64,000 nucleotides of DNA from an uncultured Lachnospiraceae bacterium (GTDB taxonomy: Bacteria > Bacillota > Clostridia > Lachnospirales > Lachnospiraceae), in NCBI GenBank assembly GCA_948470335.1, contig CAOKOL010000014.1, forward strand, positions 1-64,000, given 5' to 3'. A model generated the notes under the pieces. That model was not told where the DNA came from. It did not search any database and saw nothing but the letters and a program-made list of their open reading frames with translations. The translations under genes and the position numbers were made by a program. Shown here in pieces: positions 44,701-53,316 of this stretch (the stretch's first letter is position 1; every line of letters starts with the position of its first letter).

Positions 44701-46455
44701 ATGAAAAAACGATTGAGAAACCTTTTGTTGACGGCAGCCGTGCTCTGCATGGCGGCGGCAGGGTTTGTATTTCCGGCAAAAGCGGCCGGGAGCGCCAGAA
44801 TTTCTTTTTCCGATATTAACTGTAAGGTAGGCGAGACTTTTACGGTGAATATGTCGGTTAATGCGTCGGGCGCTACGCTGGCGGCCATGGATGCGGTGCT
44901 TCTGTATCCGACGGACTATCTGGAGCTGATATCCTGCAGCGTGCCGTCACCGGGCAGCTATAACAGTCCCGGGGCGGGAACGATTATTATAAACTGGTAC
45001 AATGCGTCCGGTTCGGGAAGTTTAAACTGCAGCCTGACTTTTAAGTCACTGAAAGCGGGTTCCACCGCGGTGACTGTGGAAAGCCAGGAGATTGCCGATA
45101 CGGACGGCAATGTGCTTTCTTCCAGCGCAGCCAGCTCCGCCATTGCCATCGGGGCGGAAAGCAGCGCTTCCAATGATGCAAAACTGTCGGCTCTGCAGAT
45201 TTCTCCGGGAAGCTTAAGCCCGGCGTTTTCTCCGGACCGGACAGAGTATTCCATTCAGGTGAATAATGACGTGGCCAAGATTGCAGTCAGCGCAAAGACC
45301 AGTCATGAAAAGGCAAAATACGTGATTTCCAGCACGGACCTGGCGGTGGGGGATAATACGGTTACGGTTAAAGTGACGGCCGAGGACGGAAAAACCGTTA
45401 AAAACTATGTGATTAAAGTAAAGCGGCTGGAGGGCTCCACCACGACTACGGCAAAAGCCGAGGAATCTTCCAAAGGGGAGGAAAGCAAAGAGGATGATGA
45501 AGGAAATGAGGGCGAGGTTTCCGAAGATATCACGGTTATGATTGACGGTCAGATCAGAATGTTTGTTGCGTCTTTGGATGGCGTTGCGCTGCCGGAGGGG
45601 TACGAAGTGACGGACTATGAGTTTGACGGTCATCAGGTTCAGGCGGCTAAAAGCCTGACAGGTGATCTGATCGCTTTTTATCTGGCGGACCAGGACGGAG
45701 AAAATCCCCAGTTTTATCTGTACAACGAAGGGGACCAGACCTTTTCCCGCATGATGAATATCCAGACGGCTTCCAATCTGTATACGGTGGCGGCTCTGGA
45801 CGCAGGCGTGGTGATTCCTGACAATTATCATGAGATTACGGTGGAGATCGACGGGCTGGATGTCCGGGCCTGGCGTTCCAACGACGATATGGAAGGGACA
45901 TATTACCTGATTTATGCCATGAACTGGAATGGCGAGAAGGCGCTGTATCGCTATGATTCTCAGGAGAAGACGATGCAGCGGGCAGATATGGCCAGCCTGT
46001 ACATGGCAGGCACTGACCAGGAGTCCCAGCCGGAGACGACGATCGAGGATCTCCAGTCTAAGCTGGAGGAAGCGGAGCAGGACAATAAAAAGGAGAAATC
46101 GGAGCTTCCCGGTTGGGCAAAATATGCGGTGATTGGTGTTCTGGCGCTGATTATCATCCTGGCGCTGGTGATGCTGTTCCTGCGAAATAACGGAAACCGC
46201 GATGATGACCGGATTGCGCGGCTGAGAGAATCCAGGCGCAGCAATGGCGATCATCAGGAGTCGGGAGCCGGAACCAGGCGGGATAACGAACCGGATTATG
46301 AGAAGGGCGCCGGACAGCCGTCTGAGCCGTTCGTCCGGGGAGAAGATCCTTCCCGGTCTGTGCCTGCGGCGCCCAATGCCAGCGAGCTCAGCGCTATGCT
46401 GAACCAATTGGATCAGGAGAAAGAGGAAAATGAATTTGAAATCTTTGATCTTTAA
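44701..46455 (+). CDS. Membrane-anchored cohesin domain protein
   Basis: 584 residues from ATG 44701 (GAAGGAGAAGGA upstream). A signal peptide (1-28) is followed by a cohesin domain (about 30-145: ISFSDINCKVGETFTVNMSV, then FKSLKAGSTAVTVES). Next come a cadherin-like beta-sandwich (about 160-250), an acidic Glu/Ser linker, a beta-rich domain (about 280-430), and a coiled-coil stretch. A membrane helix follows (AKYAVIGVLALIIILALVML, near 470-490), then a charged cytoplasmic tail ending EENEFEIFDL. Cohesins bind dockerins, so this protein probably holds the neighbouring dockerin enzyme at the cell surface. The anchor is a membrane helix rather than sortase or SLH. Confidence 0.88.
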   Translation: MKKRLRNLLLTAAVLCMAAAGFVFPAKAAGSARISFSDINCKVGETFTVNMSVNASGATLAAMDAVLLYPTDYLELISCSVPSPGSYNSPGAGTIIINWYNASGSGSLNCSLTFKSLKAGSTAVTVESQEIADTDGNVLSSSAASSAIAIGAESSASNDAKLSALQISPGSLSPAFSPDRTEYSIQVNNDVAKIAVSAKTSHEKAKYVISSTDLAVGDNTVTVKVTAEDGKTVKNYVIKVKRLEGSTTTTAKAEESSKGEESKEDDEGNEGEVSEDITVMIDGQIRMFVASLDGVALPEGYEVTDYEFDGHQVQAAKSLTGDLIAFYLADQDGENPQFYLYNEGDQTFSRMMNIQTASNLYTVAALDAGVVIPDNYHEITVEIDGLDVRAWRSNDDMEGTYYLIYAMNWNGEKALYRYDSQEKTMQRADMASLYMAGTDQESQPETTIEDLQSKLEEAEQDNKKEKSELPGWAKYAVIGVLALIIILALVMLFLRNNGNRDDDRIARLRESRRSNGDHQESGAGTRRDNEPDYEKGAGQPSEPFVRGEDPSRSVPAAPNASELSAMLNQLDQEKEENEFEIFDL

Positions 46456-46488
46456 TTAAGAACCGGCCTTTCAGGGCATGTTATATGG

Positions 46489-46516
46489 AAAAGAGTCTGT
46501 TATGCAGGCTCTTTTT
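46489..46516 (+). terminator. Terminator after the cohesin gene
   Basis: AAAAGAGTCTG pairs with CAGGCTCTTTTT (one G-U/mismatch position) around TTATG, 33 bp after the stop codon. Confidence 0.75.
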
Positions 46517-46569
46517 CCGTCTCTCAGAAAAGTTTATTGAAATTTACTTTATTTGTAAAATTTTCATCC

Positions 46570-46597
46570 TTGACAGAGGCATATATTTTGTTATAAT
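46570..46597 (+). promoter_or_regulatory. Promoter of the GntR-mcsA-mcsB-clpC-radA cluster
   Basis: TTGACA (46570-46575), a 16-nt spacer and TATAAT (46592-46597). ATATCCATATAACAGATATA just after it is near-symmetric and overlaps the transcription start, a plausible site for the first gene product. No CtsR-type or CIRCE repeat was seen. Confidence 0.7.
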
Positions 46598-46661
46598 ATC
46601 CATATAACAGATATAACTGCTTATTTTCGGGCAGTCCGGCAAAAGAAATGCAGGTGATAAA

Positions 46662-47063
46662 ATGTATGTGGAAATAGATTTTAACAGTGATGAGGCGATC
46701 TATATCCAGCTATGCAATCAGATCATAATCGGTATCGCCACCGAGGAAATCAAAGAGGGGGACACCCTGCCGTCAGTCAGGCAGCTTGCCGAACTGATTG
46801 GTATTAATATGCATACGGTGAATAAAGCATATGCGGTGCTGCGTCAGGAAGGCTTTGTGAAGCTGGACCGGAGAAAAGGGGCGGTGATCGCGCTGGATGT
46901 GGATAAGCTGCAGGCGTTAAAAGAACTGGAGCAGGACCTGACAGTGGTACTGGCCAGGGCGATCTGCAAAAATATTTCCCGTGCAGAGGTGCATCAGTTG
47001 GTTGACGGGCTTTTTGATTCCTATGGAAATCTGAGCTGCGGTAAAAAGCCAGGGAAACAGTGA
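46662..47063 (+). CDS. Short GntR-family (YhcF-type) transcriptional regulator
   Basis: 133 residues. The winged helix-turn-helix (IYIQLCNQIIIGIATEEIKE, then LPSVRQLAELIGINMHTVNK and LRQEGFVKLDRRKGAVI) is clear. Only a short helical tail of about 45 residues follows, so the large ligand domain of other GntR proteins is missing, as in YhcF/YtrA-type repressors. The start follows AGGTGAT. It occupies the place where ctsR stands in the classic ctsR-mcsA-mcsB-clpC operon, so it may control the protein-quality genes that follow. Confidence 0.88.
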   Translation: MYVEIDFNSDEAIYIQLCNQIIIGIATEEIKEGDTLPSVRQLAELIGINMHTVNKAYAVLRQEGFVKLDRRKGAVIALDVDKLQALKELEQDLTVVLARAICKNISRAEVHQLVDGLFDSYGNLSCGKKPGKQ

Positions 47064-47110
47064 GTATATGATACGGGAGGGCCTGCGTATACGGCGGGCG
47101 GGAGGTTATT

Positions 47111-47671
47111 ATGTTATGTGAGAGATGCAGGCAGAGAGAGGCCAACATCAAATATACGGAAGTGATCAACGGGGTGAAAACGGAGCACAGCCTGTGTGCC
47201 CAGTGTGCGAAGGAGATGGATTTCGGGAGTTATTACGCGGCACTGTTTGACGGCGATTATTCGGTGGGAAAGCTGCTGTCCGGCCTTTTGGGTTTTCAGC
47301 CTGATGCGGAGGAGCAGGAGGAAAAGAAGATCAATCAGATTGCCTGTCCCACCTGCCGCACTGCTTACAGCGATTTTATCAGGGAGTCCAGATTCGGCTG
47401 TCCGGACTGCTATGGTACTTTCGACCTGCTGATGGGGGAAAAGATCAAGGCTTTGCAGGGAAATAATACCCATACGGGTAAAGTGCCGGCAGATTATCAC
47501 GGACCGACGGAGACAGGGACGGACCGGGGAGAAAAGGCCTCCGGCGAGGAGGAACTGTCGCTGCTGAATTCCAGGCTGAAAGAAGCGATTCAGGAAGAAG
47601 AATATGAGCTGGCGGCAAAATACCGGGATGCGATCAGGGAACTGAAAGAGAGGATGGAAGCCGATGTCTAA
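47111..47671 (+). CDS. mcsA: McsA-type activator of protein arginine kinase
   Basis: 186 residues. Paired Cys motifs for zinc are seen at CERCRQRE and CAQCAKE, then ACPTCRTAY and GCPDCYGTF. The C-terminus is a UVR-type helical motif (LKEAIQEEEYELAAKYRDAI). In Bacillus, McsA binds and activates the McsB arginine kinase and links it to ClpC. The start follows GGGAGG. Its end overlaps mcsB by 8 nt, strong support for the pairing. Confidence 0.92.
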   Translation: MLCERCRQREANIKYTEVINGVKTEHSLCAQCAKEMDFGSYYAALFDGDYSVGKLLSGLLGFQPDAEEQEEKKINQIACPTCRTAYSDFIRESRFGCPDCYGTFDLLMGEKIKALQGNNTHTGKVPADYHGPTETGTDRGEKASGEEELSLLNSRLKEAIQEEEYELAAKYRDAIRELKERMEADV

Positions 47672-48677
47672 GTGGTATGAGGATGTGGAGCGGCAGCAGG
47701 ATGTCTATGTGTTCAGCAGAGTCCGGCTGTCCAGGAATATAAAGGGGCGTGTGTTCCCGGGCAAGATGGATGACCAGGAGGCCAGGCAGACGCTGGGAAT
47801 GCTGGCCGCAGGCTTTGCGCCGCTGGGACTGCCCTACAGGGATTTAAGCCGCAGTCCGGAAGAATACCGGAAGGGCCTGGCAGAACGCCGGGTTCTGAAT
47901 TCTGAGCTGGCGAAGCGGCGCACGCCCATGGGGCTGTATCTGTCTGAGGATGAGTCAAAGAGCATTCTGCTTTGCGGGGACGACCATATCAGGATGCAGT
48001 GCATCCAGGGCGGTCTGGCATTTCGCAGTGTGTGGGACCGGATGAATGAGCTGGATGACTGGGCCGGTGAACGGTTTGCCTATGCCTTTGATCCGAAGTA
48101 TGGATATCTCACGGCTTTTCCCACCAATGTGGGCACGGGACTCAGAGCCAGCGTGCTTCTGCACCTGCCGGTAATCTCCAACAGCAAACAGTTCCGTTCC
48201 ATTATGGATGAGGCGAAGAGAATCGGGATTTCCATCAAAGGCGTTTTTGGAGAACCTGCGGAGAACTATGGGGCGCTTTATTATGTGTCGAATCAGAAGA
48301 CGCTGGGGCTGACGGAGGATGAGATTATCGTCAGCGTACAGCGGGTGGCGGCCCAACTGGCCGGGCAGGAGCGCAAAACCAGGCAGGAGCTGCTGAAAGG
48401 ACACAGAAATGAGCGGGAGGACGAGGTATACAAGTCCTACGGCGTTTTGAAGTATGCCCGGAAGCTGACCATGAAGGAAGGGATGATCTATCTGTCCCAG
48501 GTGAGAGGCGGCATCTATGACGGTGTAATCCGAACGGAGAAGCCGGCCAGCATCTATGGCCTGATGCTGGGAATCCAGCCGGGGAATCTGCGGCTGACCA
48601 TGGGCAGTTTCGAACCGGAAAAGATCGACTATGTCAGGGCGGATTATGTCCGCAGCCATCTGCCGGAAGTGGTGTGA
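47664..48677 (+). CDS. mcsB: Protein arginine kinase McsB
   Basis: 337 residues of the guanidino-kinase fold. SRVRLSRNIKG holds nucleotide-binding arginines, GDDHIRMQCIQGG is part of the active site, and KYGYLTAFPTNVGTGLRASV is the diagnostic kinase signature. McsB phosphorylates arginines on misfolded proteins so that ClpC-ClpP degrades them. It lacks the N-terminal domain of creatine kinases, as expected for bacterial McsB. It lies between mcsA (8-nt overlap) and clpC. Confidence 0.96.
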   Translation: MSKWYEDVERQQDVYVFSRVRLSRNIKGRVFPGKMDDQEARQTLGMLAAGFAPLGLPYRDLSRSPEEYRKGLAERRVLNSELAKRRTPMGLYLSEDESKSILLCGDDHIRMQCIQGGLAFRSVWDRMNELDDWAGERFAYAFDPKYGYLTAFPTNVGTGLRASVLLHLPVISNSKQFRSIMDEAKRIGISIKGVFGEPAENYGALYYVSNQKTLGLTEDEIIVSVQRVAAQLAGQERKTRQELLKGHRNEREDEVYKSYGVLKYARKLTMKEGMIYLSQVRGGIYDGVIRTEKPASIYGLMLGIQPGNLRLTMGSFEPEKIDYVRADYVRSHLPEVV

Positions 48678-48819
48678 GAAAGCTGTGAGACAGAAACAGC
48701 ACAGCTTCTGAGACGCATTGCTTGACAGCGGCACAGGACGCAGAATGGGGCCGAAATCGACTTGAAACCAAATGCGGCGAAAGAGGTTCGGCGGCACTGT
48801 ATTTAGGAGGAACCTGTAT

Positions 48820-51315
48820 ATGTATGAAGACAGATTTACCAATAAAGCCAGGGAGAGCCTGGAACTGGCCGTGGAAGCGGCCGGGGAGTTTGAACATGGA
48901 TATGTGGGTACCGAGCATATCCTGATCGGCCTGTTAAGAGGCGACAGCGGCGTGGCCGGCGCCGTTTTAAAAAACAATGGTGTGGAAGAAGAAAAGGTGA
49001 TTCAACTGGTAAACCAGTTGATCGCGCCGGCGGCCACGGTGCAGCTGGCGGAACCGGAAGGGTATACCCCCAGGGCAAGGCGGGTGCTGGAAAACAGCTA
49101 CCGGGAGGCCAGAAGGTTTAAGTCTGACCTGATCGGAACCGAGCATATCCTGCTTGCGATCATTAAGGACAGCGAGTGCGTGGGCGCCAGGCTTTTAAAT
49201 ACCATGCATGTGAATATCCCCCGTCTGTATGCGGATCTGATGATGTCCATGGGTGTGGAAGGAAACTCCTATAAAGAAGATATGGAGAACAAAAAGTCCC
49301 GTGGAAAGGAGCGGAGCAATACGCCGGTTCTGGATACCTACAGCCGTGACCTGACAGCCCTTGCCAGGGACGGAAAACTGGATCCGGTGATTGGCCGGGA
49401 GTCGGAGATTCAGCGGGTTATTCAGATATTAAGCAGAAGGACAAAGAACAACCCCTGTCTGATCGGAGAACCGGGCGTGGGCAAGACTGCCATCGCGGAA
49501 GGGCTGGCGGCAAAGATCATTGCGGGAAATATCCCTGATACGGTGAAGAATAAACGGGTGCTTACGCTGGATTTGTCAGGCATGGTGGCCGGTTCCAAAT
49601 ACAGAGGCGAGTTTGAAGAACGGATTAAGCGGGTGCTGGAGGAAGTGCGGTCAGACGGGGATGTACTGCTGTTTCTTGACGAGCTGCACACCATTATTGG
49701 CGCCGGCGGCGCCGAGGGAGCCATTGATGCTTCCAATATTTTAAAGCCGTCTCTGGCCAGAGGCGAGATCCAGCTGATCGGCGCCACCACCATTGACGAA
49801 TACCGGAAATATATCGAGAAGGATGCGGCTCTGGAGCGGCGGTTCCAGCCGGTGAATGTGGAGGAACCCTCAGAGGAGGAAACCCTTGAGATTTTAAAAG
49901 GGCTGCGGGACAGTTATGAGGAGCATCATAAGGTGACGATTACCAATGATGCGCTGAAAGCGGCGGTGAAGCTGTCAGCCCGCTATATCAATGACCGTTT
50001 CCTGCCGGATAAGGCCATCGACCTGGTAGACGAGGCATCTTCCAAGGTCCGTCTGACGGCTTATGTGGCGCCGAAAGAGATTAAAGAATTAGAGGAAGAA
50101 GTTGCGGCACTGGAAAGCCAGAAGGAAGATGCGATCCGCAGCGAGGCCTATGAAAAGGCCGGTGAGATCAAACGGCTTCAGGAAGAAAAACGGGCAAGAC
50201 GTCAGCAGCTTCTGGACAACTGGGAGCAGGAGAAAAAAGACCGCAGGCTGCAGGTGACAGAGGGCGAGATCGCCGATGTGGTTTCTCAGTGGACGAAGAT
50301 TCCGGTGCGGAAGCTGGAGGAAGAAGAGTCGGAGCGGCTGAAAAATCTGGAGTCTATTCTGCATCAGCGGGTAGTGGGCCAGGAGGAGGCGGTGACAGCC
50401 GTAGCCAAAGCAATCCGAAGGGGCAGAGTGGGTCTGAAAGATCCCAAACGTCCGATTGGCTCTTTCCTGTTTCTGGGACCTACCGGCGTGGGAAAAACCG
50501 AGCTGTCGAAAGCATTGGCAGAAGCCATGTTCGGCACGGAAAACGCGCTGATCCGGGTTGATATGTCCGAATATATGGAGAAGCACAGCGTATCGAAGCT
50601 GGTGGGCTCGCCGCCGGGATATGTGGGGTATGACGAGGGCGGCCAGTTAAGCGAAAAAGTAAGGCGCAATCCGTATTCGGTTATTCTCTTTGACGAGATC
50701 GAGAAGGCCCATCCGGATGTGTTCAACACCTTCCTTCAGGTGCTGGATGACGGCCATATCACCGATTCCCAGGGCAGAAAGATCGACTTTAAAAATACGG
50801 TGCTGATTATGACCTCCAATGCGGGGGCGGAACGGATCGTGGAGCCGAAAAAGCTGGGATTTATGGCGTCCAGCGATGAAAAAGCGGATTATGAGATGAT
50901 GAAAAACAGTGTTATGGAAGAAGTCCGCCGGATGTTCAAACCGGAATTTTTAAACAGAATCGATGAGACGATTGTCTTCCATTCTCTGAATAAAGATCAT
51001 ATCGAGCAGATTGTGGATATTATGATGGCGACGATTTCCAGGCGGACGAAGGAGCAGATGGATATTACCATCGGGCTGTCGAAGGAAGCGAAGGGATGGG
51101 TGATCGAGCAGGGCTATGACAGCAAGTACGGCGCCCGTCCGCTGCGGCGCACTCTGCAGAATAAGGTTGAAGACCGGCTGGCGGAGGAAATTCTGGACGG
51201 AAATATCCGTTCCGGCGATCAGGTGCATGTGGAGCTGGAAGAAGGGGAACTGAAATTTTCTGTGCCGGAGAAATTGAATTCTGCTGGGAAAAACGAGGGA
51301 GATGTGATATACTAG
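48820..51315 (+). CDS. clpC: ATP-dependent Clp protease ATP-binding subunit ClpC
   Basis: 831 residues from ATG 48820, which has AGGAGG 9 nt upstream (the open frame to 48772 is rejected). It has two N-terminal Clp repeats (FEHGYVGTEHILIGLLRG and SDLIGTEHILLAIIKD), first AAA domain with GEPGVGKTAIAEG, and a middle coiled coil with a UVR-like motif (EAYEKAGEIKRLQEEK), the McsA/MecA docking type. The second AAA domain has GPTGVGKTELSKAL, and the C-terminal domain ends the protein. It unfolds arginine-phosphorylated and damaged proteins and feeds them to ClpP, which is encoded elsewhere. Confidence 0.97.
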   Translation: MYEDRFTNKARESLELAVEAAGEFEHGYVGTEHILIGLLRGDSGVAGAVLKNNGVEEEKVIQLVNQLIAPAATVQLAEPEGYTPRARRVLENSYREARRFKSDLIGTEHILLAIIKDSECVGARLLNTMHVNIPRLYADLMMSMGVEGNSYKEDMENKKSRGKERSNTPVLDTYSRDLTALARDGKLDPVIGRESEIQRVIQILSRRTKNNPCLIGEPGVGKTAIAEGLAAKIIAGNIPDTVKNKRVLTLDLSGMVAGSKYRGEFEERIKRVLEEVRSDGDVLLFLDELHTIIGAGGAEGAIDASNILKPSLARGEIQLIGATTIDEYRKYIEKDAALERRFQPVNVEEPSEEETLEILKGLRDSYEEHHKVTITNDALKAAVKLSARYINDRFLPDKAIDLVDEASSKVRLTAYVAPKEIKELEEEVAALESQKEDAIRSEAYEKAGEIKRLQEEKRARRQQLLDNWEQEKKDRRLQVTEGEIADVVSQWTKIPVRKLEEEESERLKNLESILHQRVVGQEEAVTAVAKAIRRGRVGLKDPKRPIGSFLFLGPTGVGKTELSKALAEAMFGTENALIRVDMSEYMEKHSVSKLVGSPPGYVGYDEGGQLSEKVRRNPYSVILFDEIEKAHPDVFNTFLQVLDDGHITDSQGRKIDFKNTVLIMTSNAGAERIVEPKKLGFMASSDEKADYEMMKNSVMEEVRRMFKPEFLNRIDETIVFHSLNKDHIEQIVDIMMATISRRTKEQMDITIGLSKEAKGWVIEQGYDSKYGARPLRRTLQNKVEDRLAEEILDGNIRSGDQVHVELEEGELKFSVPEKLNSAGKNEGDVIY

Positions 51316-51446
51316 GGGCAAGTAGTAACTGCGGCGGTCCGAATAGACAGGGGCTTAAGTGCCATGGCGATGCGAAAGCGCAAAGCGCCGGTGGACACGC
51401 TCATGGTGAGGAACCGCGGCGGAACGGCAATTTGGAGGATAAGAGT

Positions 51447-51854
51447 ATGTCAGTTGTGAAGGAACTGCTGAGAGCAGAAACGGATGGAACGGTCAGCTTT
51501 GGGGATTATACGCTGGAGAAGAAAGCAAAGCTGCCGGATTTTGAGCACAAAGGCGACATTTACTATGTCAAAACTTATGCGGAGAGCACCAGACTGGAGA
51601 AAAACGGCATGTTTGTCTACGAGTCGGTGCCTGGAACTGCCGTAACAGAGTTCCAGGTCAGAGAGGACGGCGTCAGGTTCTGTGTGGAAGGTGCGCAGGA
51701 CGCTCAGGTGACGCTGGAGCTGGCAGAGGAAACCGAGTATATGATCTATGTGGACGGCAAAGCGACGGGCAAGATGACCACCAATAAAAGCGGAAAGCTG
51801 TCTTTCAGCGTAGAATTGGGGGATAAGCCTGTCGAGGTTAAGATTCAGAAGTAA
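51447..51854 (+). CDS. Conserved hypothetical beta-rich protein (Lachnospiraceae type)
   Basis: 135 residues from ATG 51447, with GGAGGA 7 nt upstream. It opens SVVKELLRAETDGTVSFGDY and continues KGMFVYESVPGTAVTEF-like text, a soluble beta-strand-rich pattern with no signal peptide. I recall similar small proteins in Lachnospiraceae sometimes labelled endosialidase, but no sialidase catalytic motif or Asp-box is visible, so I would not use that name. The stop codon overlaps the radA start by one base, so it is translated with radA. The 130-bp gap after clpC holds GC-rich inverted segments and no clear gene. Confidence 0.75.
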   Translation: MSVVKELLRAETDGTVSFGDYTLEKKAKLPDFEHKGDIYYVKTYAESTRLEKNGMFVYESVPGTAVTEFQVREDGVRFCVEGAQDAQVTLELAEETEYMIYVDGKATGKMTTNKSGKLSFSVELGDKPVEVKIQK

Positions 51855-53245
51855 TGGCGAAGGCGAAAACGACAGTTTTTTTCTGTAAAGAATGCGGATA
51901 CGAGTCTGCAAAATGGATGGGTCAGTGTCCCTCCTGTCATACATGGAATACGTTTGTGGAGGCGCCTGCGCCGAAAAAGGAACACGCAGGTTTGGGGATT
52001 TCATCCATGGCGGGGGCAGGGAGTGTTTTTGCGCCGGAGGGAAAGCCCTGCCTGCTTTCGGAAATATCCGGTGAAACTGAAGATCGGGTCGGCACGGGCC
52101 TTGGAGAACTGGACAGGGTGCTGGGGGGCGGTATCGTCCCCGGCTCCCTGATTTTGGTAGGAGGAGATCCCGGCATCGGCAAATCCACGCTTTTGCTGCA
52201 GGTATGCCGGAACCTGGCGGCATACGGAAAAAATGTGCTGTACATATCCGGAGAGGAATCTCTGCGTCAGATCAAGCTGCGGGCCGGACGCATGGGGGAG
52301 TTTCAGGGAAATCTGAAATTTCTGTGCGAGACAAATCTGGATGTGATTGTCCGGACCGCCGGGGCGGAGACTCCGGATGTGATGGTGATTGATTCAATCC
52401 AGACGATGTACCGGGAGGAAGTTTCCTCGGCGCCCGGCAGCGTAAGTCAGGTGCGGGAGTCCACCGGCGTGCTGTTAAGCCTGGCGAAAGGAAAGGGCGT
52501 ATCTGTTTTTATCGTCGGCCATGTGACCAAAGAAGGCGTGGTGGCAGGTCCCAGGGTTCTGGAACATATGGTGGACACCGTGCTGTATTTTGAAGGGGAG
52601 CGGAGCGTTTCCTACCGGATTCTGCGGGGCGTGAAAAATCGTTTTGGCTCAACCAATGAGATCGGTGTGTTTGAGATGGAGGCCGAAGGGCTGCGCCAGG
52701 TGCTGAACGCCTCGGAGTATATGCTGGAAGGCCGTCCGGAGGACGCCTCCGGCTCTGTAGTCACCTGCTCGATGGAAGGGACCCGTCCGGTTTTGCTGGA
52801 GATTCAGGCGCTGGTCTGCCGTACCAATTTCGGTATGCCCAGACGAACGGCAGCCGGAACGGACTATAACCGGGTAAACCTTCTGATGGCGGTACTGGAA
52901 AAGCGCGTTGGCTTCAAGCTGTCGGAATGTGACGCCTATGTCAATATTGCGGGCGGCATCCGCATTTCGGAGCCGGCCCTTGACCTGGGTATCGTGATGG
53001 CGCTGGTTTCCAGCTATCAGGACAGGGCGCTGCCAAAGAAAACCATTGTGTTCGGCGAGGTGGGCCTGTCCGGTGAGGTCCGGGCGGTAACGATGGCGGA
53101 GCAGCGGGTGGCGGAAGCCGTAAAAATGGGGTTCGAGTGCTGTATCCTGCCCAGAGTATGCCTGTCTAAAATGAAGCAGATAAAAGGTATCCGCCTGCTG
53201 GGAATCTCCAATGTGGGAGAGGCCATACGGGCCGGGTTTTCATAA
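51854..53245 (+). CDS. radA: DNA repair protein RadA
   Basis: 463 residues. It has an N-terminal zinc finger CKECGYESAKWMGQCPSC, a RecA-like ATPase with GGDPGIGKSTLLLQV (Walker A) and VMVIDSIQTM (Walker B), the RadA signature KNRFGSTNEIGVFEM, and a C-terminal Lon-protease-like domain (NIAGGIRISEPALDLGIVMA). It is a DnaB-like helicase that extends recombination intermediates during repair and transformation. ATG 51854 overlaps the previous stop codon (TAATG). Its place after clpC is common in Bacillota. Confidence 0.97.
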   Translation: MAKAKTTVFFCKECGYESAKWMGQCPSCHTWNTFVEAPAPKKEHAGLGISSMAGAGSVFAPEGKPCLLSEISGETEDRVGTGLGELDRVLGGGIVPGSLILVGGDPGIGKSTLLLQVCRNLAAYGKNVLYISGEESLRQIKLRAGRMGEFQGNLKFLCETNLDVIVRTAGAETPDVMVIDSIQTMYREEVSSAPGSVSQVRESTGVLLSLAKGKGVSVFIVGHVTKEGVVAGPRVLEHMVDTVLYFEGERSVSYRILRGVKNRFGSTNEIGVFEMEAEGLRQVLNASEYMLEGRPEDASGSVVTCSMEGTRPVLLEIQALVCRTNFGMPRRTAAGTDYNRVNLLMAVLEKRVGFKLSECDAYVNIAGGIRISEPALDLGIVMALVSSYQDRALPKKTIVFGEVGLSGEVRAVTMAEQRVAEAVKMGFECCILPRVCLSKMKQIKGIRLLGISNVGEAIRAGFS

Positions 53246-53316
53246 AAAATAGCCGGCATGCTCCGCAAGGATGCACAGGGTCTGCCCCGGCGAAGCGAGG
53301 GTACGCAAACGCGGCG

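Noticed and set aside
51316..51431. Structured RNA between clpC and the small gene
   Set aside because: GC-rich segments (GCGGCGGTCC and GGAACCGCGG) can pair, but no known RNA pattern was recognised and GC-rich DNA pairs easily.
51447..51854. Endosialidase annotation
   Set aside because: At 135 residues, with no sialidase catalytic motif or Asp-box, the name is not supported.
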